A DNA stretch of 64,000 nucleotides from Pedobacter sp. ok626 (GTDB taxonomy: Bacteria > Bacteroidota > Bacteroidia > Sphingobacteriales > Sphingobacteriaceae): contig NZ_FNEX01000013.1 in the NCBI RefSeq assembly GCF_900100435.1, forward strand, positions 162,874 to 226,873. The letters run 5' to 3'. The notes below the pieces were generated by a model. It was not told the DNA's origin. It made no database searches and was given only the letters and a program-made list of their open reading frames with translations. Shown here one piece after another: positions 29,319 to 36,597 of this stretch. Position 1 is the first letter of the stretch. Each line of letters starts with the position of its first letter. The position numbers and the translations under genes are program-made.

Positions 29319-29334
29319 TGCCTTACTTTATTTT

Positions 29335-29592
29335 ATGACAAATAAAGATCTTTTAACAAATGAAAAAGAGCTAAAGAAAATAGGTTTGAGACTTAAAAGT
29401 CTTCGTAAGTCTGCGGGCTATACCAGCCCAGATAAGTTTTCTTATGAAAACAATTTGAACCGTTCTCAATATGGTAAATATGAGGCTGGGAGCGCTAACA
29501 TAACGATTGGTACATTGATCGGTATTTTGAATTGTTTCGGGGTGAGTTTAAGTGAGTTTTTTAATGAGGACTATGATAATCTAAATAAATAG
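29335..29592 (+). CDS. Small XRE-family helix-turn-helix regulator
   Basis: The 85-residue protein is almost entirely one Cro/CI-type helix-turn-helix: LRLKSLRKSAGYTSPDKFSY, NLNRSQYGKYEAGSANITI, GTLIGILNCFGVSLSEFFN. The ATG is chosen over a GTG twelve codons upstream because the GTG lies inside the putative operator repeats and the N-terminal addition has no family support. It is divergent from the HEPN gene, with a long hairpin between, so it is a candidate repressor of that unit. It resembles regulators of integrated elements and toxin-antitoxin loci. Confidence 0.85.
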   Translation: MTNKDLLTNEKELKKIGLRLKSLRKSAGYTSPDKFSYENNLNRSQYGKYEAGSANITIGTLIGILNCFGVSLSEFFNEDYDNLNK

Positions 29593-29616
29593 AGGATATG
29601 AAATATTCTATATCCT
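29593..29616 (+). terminator. Hairpin directly after the XRE stop
   Basis: AGGATAT and ATATCCT are perfect complements separated by ten bases and begin right after the stop codon. The T-tract is weak (TTTCC), so termination is likely but not certain. Confidence 0.4.
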
Positions 29617-29749
29617 TTCCATGCCTTTTATAGCCCCCAACTACAGAAGCGTTGCCAGCCTTGCCTTTTTTAGCTATTAACTTCCAGTATACATTTTAGC
29701 TTTGTTATTCAAGGAATAAAATTTGTAGGTTTGTTCAATAATAAAAAAT

Positions 29750-29907
29750 ATGGACTCGATCGAACTTTCAGAAAATTATGTTGCCGATAGACCGATGTAG
29801 ATAACCTACGGCGGTATAACGATGAAGACACTCTGCTTACGAATTTCTTTGAAAAGTTCCCTATAGCTCTTTTAGGAATCGACACTTTTTATTTTTTGAT
29901 ATTTTAG
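29750..29907 (+). pseudogene. Possible frameshifted relic of a small gene
   Basis: From an ATG the frame reads MDSIELSENYVADR and then stops. One frame over it continues without a stop as DVDNLRRYNDEDTLLTN and FFEKFPIALLGIDTFY to a TAG. The two parts join sensibly at about 29797, as if one base had been lost or gained. No family is recognised. The remaining parts of the 440-bp gap before thrS (29617-29749 and 29908-29955) hold nothing I can name. Confidence 0.3.
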
Positions 29908-29955
29908 AAGTGTTAATAAAAAAGGCATTTTTCATCCTTTAAATAAGTTTTTTCT

Positions 29956-29963
29956 TATCTTCG
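29956..29963 (+). promoter_or_regulatory. -7 promoter element of the thrS operon
   Basis: TATCTTCG fits the Bacteroidota -7 pattern (TAnnTTTG with T to C at one position, as at both B12 riboswitch promoters in this window). Transcription would start near 29969, just before the first thrS leader hairpin. No good -33 TTG is visible. Confidence 0.5.
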
Positions 29964-29973
29964 CGGTATTAAA

Positions 29974-30038
29974 AATCACATTGTAGGTGATTCGCATTTA
30001 ATTTTTTATTAATTTTTAAATCATAGTTGTAGATGATT
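29974..30038 (+). promoter_or_regulatory. thrS leader with two tRNA-Thr anticodon-like hairpins
   Basis: Hairpin 1 has stem AATCAC (29974-29979) with GTGATT (29987-29992) and a seven-base loop AUUGUAG. Numbered as an anticodon loop this gives U33, UGU at 34-36 and A37, the exact layout of tRNA-Thr(UGU). Hairpin 2 has stem AATCAT (30019-30024) with ATGATT (30033-30038) and loop AGUUGUAG; its 3' arm begins with the thrS start codon. The linker is A/U-rich. In E. coli, ThrRS represses its own mRNA by binding anticodon-like operator arms. An analogous control here is inferred. Confidence 0.6.
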
Positions 30039-31958
30039 AATATTACACTCCCTGACGGCTCAAGCCGCCAGTATGAAAAGGGCACAACTGCCCATCAAAT
30101 TGCTTTATCTATTTCAGAGGGTCTAGCCCGTAATGTTTTAGCTGCCGAAGTAAACGGTGAGGTTTGGGATTCATCGAGGCCTATTGAGGCTGATGCTTCA
30201 GTAAAATTGTTAACCTGGAATGATCAAGCTGGTAAAGCTACTTTCTGGCATTCATCGGCGCATATTATGGCCGAGGCATTAGAAGCTTTGTATCCAGGAA
30301 CGAAATTCGGTATTGGTCCGGCTATTGAAACCGGTTTTTACTATGACGTTGACTTTGGAGACAGAGAGTTCTCATCGGATGATTTTAAGGCTATTGAGAC
30401 TAAAATCATTGAGCTGGCTAAACAGAAAGAAGTTTTCGAACGTAAAGCTGTTGCTAAGGCTGATGCCATCGCTTATTTTAAGGAAAAAGGTGATGAGTAT
30501 AAATTAGACCTTTTAGAAGGTTTAGAAGATGGTAAGATCACTTTTTATACACAAGGTGAGTTTACAGATCTTTGTCGCGGACCACACATTCCGAATACTG
30601 GTTTTGTGAAAGCTGTAAAACTGATGAACGTTGCTGGTGCTTATTGGCGCGGTGACGAGACTAGAAAACAGTTGACACGTATATATGGTGTAACTTTCCC
30701 TAAGGCAAGTGAGCTGACTGAATATCTTCACATGATTGAAGAGGCTAAGAAAAGAGATCACCGTAAATTGGGTAAAGAATTAGAACTGTTTGCTTTTTCT
30801 GAAAAAGTAGGCATGGGCTTGCCATTGTGGTTGCCAAAAGGTGCTGCTTTGCGTGAGCGTTTAGTTCAATTTTTAACGAAGGCACAAAGTAAGGCTGGTT
30901 ATGAGCAGGTGGTTACACCACATATCGGGCATAAGAATTTATACATCACATCTGGCCATTATGAAAAATATGGTAAGGATGCTTTTCAACCTATCAAAAC
31001 ACCACAGGAAGGAGAGGAGTTCTTTTTAAAACCAATGAATTGTCCGCATCACTGCGAAATTTATAAGGTTAAACCTCGCTCTTATAAAGATCTTCCTTTG
31101 CGTTTTGCTGAGTTTGGAACTGTATATCGTTATGAACAAAGTGGTGAGTTGCACGGTTTAACTCGTGTTCGTGGCTTTACTCAGGATGATGCGCATTTAT
31201 TTTGCAGACCAGACCAGGTAAAAGAAGAGTTTAAGAAGGTAATTGATTTGGTGTTGTATGTATTTAAGTCTTTAGGATTTGATAACTACATAGCACAAGT
31301 TTCCTTAAGAGACCCTGAAAATAAAGCTAAATACATCGGTAGTGATGAGAACTGGCATTTGGCTGAGTCGGCTATTATAGAGGCTGCTGCTGAAAAAGGT
31401 TTACCTACAGTAGTAGAATATGGAGAAGCAGCTTTTTATGGCCCTAAACTAGATTTTATGGTGAAGGATGCTTTGGGTAGAAAATGGCAGTTGGGAACAA
31501 TCCAGGTGGATTATAATTTACCTGAGCGTTTTGAATTGGAATATACTGGAAGCGATAATCAAAAGCACAGACCAGTTATGATCCATAGGGCCCCATTTGG
31601 TTCATTAGAGCGTTTTATTGCTGTTTTGATTGAGCATTGCGCTGGAAATTTCCCATTATGGCTATCTCCTGAACAGTTTATTATCCTTCCTATCTCTGAA
31701 AAGTATGAAGAATATGCAAAAAAAGTTTCAGATGAACTAAATAATTCCGATATTCGCGGGCTGATTGACTTCCGTGATGAGAAAATCGGAAGAAAAATCA
31801 GAGATGCAGAGGTTAAGAAAATCCCTTATATGTTGATTATTGGTGAGAAGGAAATGGCAGAAGGAAAGGCATCAGTAAGGAAGCATGGAGAGGGAGATTT
31901 AGGAGAAATGACCCTACAAGAATTTAGTGAATTATTAATTAAAGAAATAACAGTTTAA
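30033..31958 (+). CDS. thrS: Threonyl-tRNA synthetase
   Basis: This enzyme attaches threonine to tRNA-Thr using ATP and edits mischarged serine. It has 641 residues, the usual length. Domains: TGS (1-60, ITLPDGSSRQYEKGTT); the editing domain with HSSAHIMAEAL and FTDLCRGPHIP; the class II core with zinc ligands in KPMNCPHHCEIYK; motif 2 at FAEFGTVYRYEQSGELHGL and RGFTQDDAHLFC; the C-terminal anticodon-binding domain (FIILPISEKYEEYAKKV, IGRKIRDAEVKKIPYML). It heads the conserved thrS-infC-rpmI-rplT operon. Its ATG lies inside the second anticodon-like hairpin of the leader, suggesting translational autocontrol. Confidence 0.98.
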   Translation: MINITLPDGSSRQYEKGTTAHQIALSISEGLARNVLAAEVNGEVWDSSRPIEADASVKLLTWNDQAGKATFWHSSAHIMAEALEALYPGTKFGIGPAIETGFYYDVDFGDREFSSDDFKAIETKIIELAKQKEVFERKAVAKADAIAYFKEKGDEYKLDLLEGLEDGKITFYTQGEFTDLCRGPHIPNTGFVKAVKLMNVAGAYWRGDETRKQLTRIYGVTFPKASELTEYLHMIEEAKKRDHRKLGKELELFAFSEKVGMGLPLWLPKGAALRERLVQFLTKAQSKAGYEQVVTPHIGHKNLYITSGHYEKYGKDAFQPIKTPQEGEEFFLKPMNCPHHCEIYKVKPRSYKDLPLRFAEFGTVYRYEQSGELHGLTRVRGFTQDDAHLFCRPDQVKEEFKKVIDLVLYVFKSLGFDNYIAQVSLRDPENKAKYIGSDENWHLAESAIIEAAAEKGLPTVVEYGEAAFYGPKLDFMVKDALGRKWQLGTIQVDYNLPERFELEYTGSDNQKHRPVMIHRAPFGSLERFIAVLIEHCAGNFPLWLSPEQFIILPISEKYEEYAKKVSDELNNSDIRGLIDFRDEKIGRKIRDAEVKKIPYMLIIGEKEMAEGKASVRKHGEGDLGEMTLQEFSELLIKEITV

Positions 31959-31971
31959 ACAATATACAAAT

Positions 31972-32541
31972 TTGGCATTAGGCAGACCAGGATTTAACAG
32001 GGGACCACGTCCTCCTTTTAAGAAAAAAGAAGCAGAACATAATATTAATCAGCATATCAGAGCACAAGAGGTGCGATTGGCTGGAGATAATGTTGAACCG
32101 GGGATCTATCCTTTGGCAAAAGCTTTGGCCCTTGCCGACGAATTGGAATTGGATTTGGTAGAAATATCTCCAAATGCAGTGCCTCCAGTTTGTAGGATTA
32201 TTGATTACAGTAAGTTTGTTTACGAGCAGAAGAAAAAGCAGAAAGAGATTAAAGCAAACGCTAAACAAACTGTAATTAAGGAGATCCGTTTTGGACCTAA
32301 CACTAACGATCACGATTTTCAGTTTAAACTAAAGCATGCGGTTAGTTTCCTGGAGAATGGTGAGAAAGTTAGGGCTTATGTTCACTTTAAAGGTAGAGCG
32401 ATTGTTTACAAGGAACAAGGAGAGATCTTGTTATTGAAATTTGCTCAGGCCCTTGAGGATATAGGCAAGGTAGAGTTATTGCCTAAATTAGAAGGTAAGC
32501 GTATGTTTTTAACGCTTGCTCCCAAAGTTGCTAAGAAATAA
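31972..32541 (+). CDS. infC: Translation initiation factor IF-3, TTG start
   Basis: IF-3 binds the 30S subunit and checks start-codon pairing. The N-terminal domain is seen in NQHIRAQEVRLAGDNVEPGI and DLVEISPNAVPPVCRIIDY, the C-terminal domain in IKEIRFGPNTNDHDFQFKLK and GKRMFLTLAPKVAK. The 189-residue protein starts at a TTG (ALGRPGFNRGPRPPF). There is no in-frame ATG or GTG between the upstream stop and the first conserved residues, so the non-AUG start appears real. IF-3 discriminates against such starts, which is the basis of infC autocontrol in E. coli. It starts 13 bp after thrS. Confidence 0.97.
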   Translation: MALGRPGFNRGPRPPFKKKEAEHNINQHIRAQEVRLAGDNVEPGIYPLAKALALADELELDLVEISPNAVPPVCRIIDYSKFVYEQKKKQKEIKANAKQTVIKEIRFGPNTNDHDFQFKLKHAVSFLENGEKVRAYVHFKGRAIVYKEQGEILLLKFAQALEDIGKVELLPKLEGKRMFLTLAPKVAKK

Positions 32542-32567
32542 ATAAATTACATAAATAAACACAGGTT

Positions 32568-32768
32568 ATGCCAAAAATGAAAACCAATTCCAGTGCTAAA
32601 AAGCGTTTTTCGCTTACTGGAACAGGTAAAATCGCAAGGAAGAATGCCTACAAAAGCCACATCTTAACAAAGATGTCGACTAAACGTAAGCGTAACTTAG
32701 GACACACTTCAATGGTGTCAGACGCTGACATGGGCAACGTTAAACGTATGCTTGCAATCGGTAAATAA
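32568..32768 (+). CDS. rpmI: 50S ribosomal protein L35
   Basis: The small basic 66-residue protein begins PKMKTNSSAKKRFSLTGTGK and has the family's ILTKMSTKRKRNLG segment. It lies in its conserved place between infC and rplT, 26 bp after infC. L35 belongs to the large ribosomal subunit. Spacing to rplT is 73 bp, which could hold a regulatory structure for L20 feedback, though I cannot identify one with certainty. Confidence 0.98.
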   Translation: MPKMKTNSSAKKRFSLTGTGKIARKNAYKSHILTKMSTKRKRNLGHTSMVSDADMGNVKRMLAIGK

Positions 32769-32841
32769 TTAATTTTTAACCAGGTAACCGGTAGTAAGTT
32801 TGCTGTAATACGCAACGCCGTTTATCAAAAACAACAAAAAC

Positions 32842-33186
32842 ATGCCACGTTCGGTAAACGCAGTAGCTTCGAGAAGAAGAAGGAAAAAGGTCTTAAATTT
32901 AGCCAAAGGTTATTGGGGATCAAGAAGTAAGGTATTCACCGTAGCTAAAAATACGGTAGAAAAAGGTTTGCAATATGCATACCGTGACCGTAAAGTTAAG
33001 AAAAGAGAATTCCGCGGATTGTGGATTCAGCGTATCAACGCTGGAGCACGTCAGCACGGTATATCTTACTCTCAATTAATTGGTAAATTAGCGACTAAAA
33101 ACATCGGTTTAAACCGTAAAGTTTTAGCAGATTTAGCTATGAACCATCCAGAAGCTTTTAAAGCTGTAATTGATGCAGTTAAATAG
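32842..33186 (+). CDS. rplT: 50S ribosomal protein L20
   Basis: The 114-residue protein has the normal length. It begins PRSVNAVASRRRRKKVLNLA and continues with GYWGSRSKVFTVAKNTVEKG and FRGLWIQRINAGARQHG. L20 is an early 23S rRNA-binding protein and in several bacteria also represses rpmI-rplT translation. It is the last gene of the operon, followed by two strong terminators. Confidence 0.98.
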   Translation: MPRSVNAVASRRRRKKVLNLAKGYWGSRSKVFTVAKNTVEKGLQYAYRDRKVKKREFRGLWIQRINAGARQHGISYSQLIGKLATKNIGLNRKVLADLAMNHPEAFKAVIDAVK

Positions 33187-33204
33187 ATATAACTGATACA
33201 TTAA

Positions 33205-33247
33205 AAAAGGGGAGTCGATTTAGAAAACTCTGAAAAAGTCCCCTTTT
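33205..33247 (+). terminator. First terminator after rplT
   Basis: AAAAGGGG (33205-33212) pairs with CCCCTTTT (33240-33247), with a 27-base loop. It lies 19 bp after the rplT stop and the T-run sits in the 3' arm. Confidence 0.65.
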
Positions 33248-33252
33248 ATAGA

Positions 33253-33513
33253 TTAACTTTTAAAAACGATCAAGTAGAACATGTTTCTTACTTGATCGTT
33301 TTTTTTTGTCCAGGGGTGTTCGTTTATCCTTTCGAATTGATGATTCTTTTTTGCTTCTATCTTATACCTGTGTTTTGCTTCTACTTTATAATGTTCGGTT
33401 TCTTGAAAGGCCATCTGTTCTTTGCGTAGATCGGACTTTATAGATATCGAATAGCTTGTAGTCTTTGCACCCGGCCTATAACAATTATCCCGCAATGGAT
33501 TTGTTGCTAACAA
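33253..33513 (-). pseudogene. Fragment of an IS1182-type transposase
   Basis: The minus-strand frame reads NPLRDNCYRPGAKTTSYSIS, then SDLRKEQMAFQETEHYK and KHRYKIEAK, which is the C-terminal Cys-Arg-rich and YxxR(K)IEA part of IS1182-family transposases of Bacteroidota. Homology ends at about 33349; the remaining codons run into the rplT terminator and are not meaningful. Neither the catalytic core nor terminal repeats are present. The rest of the 537-bp gap up to the protease gene holds only its promoter and a leader hairpin. Confidence 0.6.
33265..33307. terminator. Second, strong terminator after rplT
   Basis: AACGATCAAGTA (33265-33276) and TACTTGATCGTT (33289-33300) form a perfect 12-bp stem with a 12-base loop, followed by seven further T residues. 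A-rich sequence on the left side makes it usable in both directions. Confidence 0.85.
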
Positions 33514-33595
33514 TAATACAGGTATTCTTCTATAATTAAAAATTATGTCATACTATCATCAGATATGATTTTTTTTAAAAATCTTTTTCATTTAT

Positions 33596-33628
33596 TTGTT
33601 TATAATCAGTCTAAATTAATACTTTTGC
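33596..33628 (+). promoter_or_regulatory. Promoter of the C25-like protease operon
   Basis: TTG at 33596-33598 and TACTTTTGC at 33620-33628 match the -33 and -7 elements with a 21-base spacer. A leader hairpin follows: AAGATTGA (33652-33659) with TCAATCTT (33684-33691). The leader is about 90 bases long. Confidence 0.6.
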
Positions 33629-33723
33629 TGTACAATCATCATCCTTGAAAAAAGATTGAATATAAACTCAATATAGATTTCTCTCAATCTTATATTTTAA
33701 CTGATAACTACAAATACGAAAGA

Positions 33724-35922
33724 ATGAAATTAAGTTTTTTACCATGCGCAGCTTTTGCTATAGGAATAGCTATGTCAAGTTCTGCCGCCGCGCAGCAAAT
33801 CCAGAAACCAAAGTTAAAATCAAACACTGCCTTTGCGATTGTAGTGGATGATGTGACTTACCAGAAAGCTAAAACCGAAATCGACAACTACAGAATAGCG
33901 GTTGAAAAAAGTGGCCTGGGAACTTACATCATTTCCAATAAATGGAAGAACCCGGACGAGATCCGCACAATCCTGAAAGGGCTTTATAACCAGCCGCAAA
34001 AATTAGAAGGAACTGTTCTGATCGGTGATATCCCGGTTCCGATGGTAAGAGACGCGCAGTACCTGACTTCGACGTTTAAAATGAACCAGAAAATCAACTG
34101 GCAACGTTCATCAGTACCTTCAGACCGTTTTTATGATGATTTTCATTTGGGATTTGATTTTATAAAACAGGATACGGCTAAGAAAGACTATTTCTATTAT
34201 TCGATCAGTCCGACAGGCCCCCAGCAGATTAAAATGAGCATTTACTCTGCACGTATCAAACCACCTGTATTTGCGGGAAAAGATAAATATCAACTCATAA
34301 AAGCTTATTTAACAAAGGCTGTAGCGGAGAAAAACAAACAGAACAAGATAAACGATGTGTTCATTTCTACAGCGCATGGATACAATTCCGAATCATTAAA
34401 TGCCTGGGCTGGTGAGCAACTCGCTTTTAAAAATCAATTTCCGGGATTGTTTCGTCCGGGTAACCAGGTAAAGTTTTTTAATTTTACAAATGATCCTTTC
34501 TTAAAATTTAATCTGCTGTCTGCATTAAAAAATAAAGACCTTGATATCGCCATTATGCATGGTCATGGTTCGCCAGATCTTCAATTGGTTAATGGATATC
34601 CGGCAGTTTCTAATCCACAAGGCTCTATAGAAAACATAACACGTTACTTGCGTGCTAAAGTACGTTCAGCGAAAGAAGATGGCAGGGATGTCCAAAAGGT
34701 GAAAGACGGGTTCGTGAAATCTTTAGGCGTTTCGATGGCCTGGATGGACAATGCGCTGGATGAGAAGACCACTATCGCGGATTCAATTTTTAACGAAAAC
34801 CTTGACATCCATATCAAGGATATTGTAAATACAAAACCTAACGCACGGTTTGTTATGCTCGACAACTGTTTGACCGGTTCATTTCATTTAGACGAATACC
34901 TTGCCGGTTATTATCCATTTTCAGAAGGTTCAAACATTGTGGCGATCGCGAATAGTATCGGGGTTTTACAAGACTTATGGCCAGATCAATTGCTGGGGGT
35001 ATTGCAACATGGCAGCCGTGTAGGAAACTGGTTTAAACATGTGGCTTACCTGGAGACGCACATCATGGGCGATCCGACATTCAGCTTCAAAAGTGAGGGG
35101 GATTTTGATGTGAACCAGGCCATTACCGGAAATAACAATGCAGCTTACTGGAAGAATATACTGAATAAACCTGACGCGGATCTTCAGGCGCTTGCCCTGA
35201 TTTACCTGGCTGATCAGCTGAAAACAGCTGAACTGTCCGCAGTTTTAAAGAAAACTTATTTTAACTCATACTACGAAACAACAAGGACGCAGGCTTTTAT
35301 ATTGCTGGAAAAATTAAACAATGAAGATTACCATGAGGTATTGAAAGCAGCAGTAAATGATCCTTATGAGTTCATCAGACGCAGGGCTGTCTACGAGATC
35401 AGTGAAAATGGCAGCGACGAATTTGTTCCGGCTATGGTATCTATGATCGTCAATGATTTTCATTCAGAAAGGGTCGCTTCAAAAATCAGAGGTATGCTGC
35501 CTTTTATGAATGCCAATGCCTGTTTACAGGAAATAGACAAACAGATTGTTCCGGAGAACCTGGTTCATTTTGAAGACTCACGTGCGGCCCTGGTCAAATC
35601 AATTAAATACAGCGAACAAAAGGTCGGTCAGATGATCGATACCGCATTGGACAAAACCAAATCTGATAAAGTCAGACTGGGCGACATCAGTACCATGCGT
35701 GCTTACCGGTATCATCAAACTATCCCCGCACTGGTTTCTATCGTAAAAGACAAAACGAACAGCGATTACGTACGTCTTTACACACTCGAAGTGTTGAGCT
35801 GGTTCCCGAGATCGTACCGCAAAGACGAGATTCTTACATTGTGTAAAGAGATCACACAAAGTGATGCTTACAACAGTGATTTAAAGAAGCAGGCACAAAA
35901 GAACATTAACATTTTTTTATAG
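33724..35922 (+). CDS. Secreted caspase-fold cysteine protease (C25/clostripain-like) with HEAT-like C-terminus
   Basis: The 732-residue protein has a signal peptide ending near residue 24 (SSSAAAQQ). A caspase/gingipain fold is suggested by beta-strand GTVLIGDIPVPMV, the catalytic His in LDIAIMHGHGSPDLQ (His281), and the catalytic Cys in FVMLDNCLTGSFHLDEY (Cys382), followed by GSNIVAIANS. The His-Cys gap of 100 residues is longer than in gingipains, with an inserted charged segment. Residues 480-730 look like HEAT-type helical repeats (DPYEFIRRRAVYEISENGSD). It heads a five-gene cluster with a TonB receptor. Role as a maturation or processing protease for the exported partners is inference. 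Confidence 0.7.
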   Translation: MKLSFLPCAAFAIGIAMSSSAAAQQIQKPKLKSNTAFAIVVDDVTYQKAKTEIDNYRIAVEKSGLGTYIISNKWKNPDEIRTILKGLYNQPQKLEGTVLIGDIPVPMVRDAQYLTSTFKMNQKINWQRSSVPSDRFYDDFHLGFDFIKQDTAKKDYFYYSISPTGPQQIKMSIYSARIKPPVFAGKDKYQLIKAYLTKAVAEKNKQNKINDVFISTAHGYNSESLNAWAGEQLAFKNQFPGLFRPGNQVKFFNFTNDPFLKFNLLSALKNKDLDIAIMHGHGSPDLQLVNGYPAVSNPQGSIENITRYLRAKVRSAKEDGRDVQKVKDGFVKSLGVSMAWMDNALDEKTTIADSIFNENLDIHIKDIVNTKPNARFVMLDNCLTGSFHLDEYLAGYYPFSEGSNIVAIANSIGVLQDLWPDQLLGVLQHGSRVGNWFKHVAYLETHIMGDPTFSFKSEGDFDVNQAITGNNNAAYWKNILNKPDADLQALALIYLADQLKTAELSAVLKKTYFNSYYETTRTQAFILLEKLNNEDYHEVLKAAVNDPYEFIRRRAVYEISENGSDEFVPAMVSMIVNDFHSERVASKIRGMLPFMNANACLQEIDKQIVPENLVHFEDSRAALVKSIKYSEQKVGQMIDTALDKTKSDKVRLGDISTMRAYRYHQTIPALVSIVKDKTNSDYVRLYTLEVLSWFPRSYRKDEILTLCKEITQSDAYNSDLKKQAQKNINIFL

Positions 35923-35949
35923 CATTTAAATACCCCTAACAACATAGCG

Positions 35950-36585
35950 ATGAAAACAATAAAACTTACTGTAGCTTTACTTATGCTGGCCGGCATAACA
36001 TTTGCGCAAAAAACGAAAAGGTCTATATTACCTGCTGAAGTACAGATCAGGGTGGCACTTTTAGCAGCTCCGATCAAGGATCGCGCAGGTGCAACTGTTT
36101 ACGGATACACGCCTGAAGGTAAGTTTACTACTTTACGTCAGGGTACTAACGATATGATCTGCCTGGCACCAAACCCTAAGCAAGCCGGCATTTATGTATA
36201 TGCTTATCCTAAAAGACTGGATCCTTTTATGGCCCGCGGTCGTGAATTAACTGCTGAAGGCAAAGGTACCCAGGAAAAAAATGATACCAGGGAGGCCGAG
36301 GTTAAATCAGGAAAACTTGATTTTCCTAAAGATCCTACTGTTCTTTTCGGATACTGGGGTAAAGATGAAGACCTGGTACCTGCAACAGGTGAGATTAAAA
36401 ACGGCTTGCGCCGTTATGTGGTTTATGTGCCTTACGCTACAGGCGAAAGTACTGGCTTGCCAACACTTCCATCTGTACCGGGTATGCCATGGTTAATGAA
36501 TGCGGGTACCTATAAAGCACACATTATGATGAACCCTGAAAATATGGGCCATGAACATACTGCGCCAACTAAAAAAGCAAACTAA
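35950..36585 (+). CDS. Exported hypothetical protein in the protease/TonB cluster
   Basis: The 211-residue protein has a signal peptide (LLMLAGITFAQK) and no membrane anchor or Cys lipobox. The mature part is beta-rich (VYGYTPEGKFTTLRQGTNDM, APNPKQAGIYVYAYPKR) and ends in a His-rich tail (NPENMGHEHTAPTKK). I do not recognise the family. It lies 27 bp after the caspase-fold protease and 12 bp before the TonB receptor, so it is almost certainly co-expressed and may be a periplasmic partner or a substrate. Confidence 0.75.
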   Translation: MKTIKLTVALLMLAGITFAQKTKRSILPAEVQIRVALLAAPIKDRAGATVYGYTPEGKFTTLRQGTNDMICLAPNPKQAGIYVYAYPKRLDPFMARGRELTAEGKGTQEKNDTREAEVKSGKLDFPKDPTVLFGYWGKDEDLVPATGEIKNGLRRYVVYVPYATGESTGLPTLPSVPGMPWLMNAGTYKAHIMMNPENMGHEHTAPTKKAN

Positions 36586-36597
36586 GCAGGATCAGTT

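Noticed and set aside
29299..29334. GTG start for the XRE regulator
   Set aside because: It lies within the operator-like repeats and adds residues not seen in the family; the ATG at 29335 fits better.
19946..29616. Integrase, att sites or tRNA gene marking an integrated island
   Set aside because: None could be found by eye; island status rests on gene content, the AraC stump and the duplicated gene only.
33253..33348. Hypothetical gene tail after the transposase homology
   Set aside because: The codons run through the rplT terminator hairpin and show no homology.
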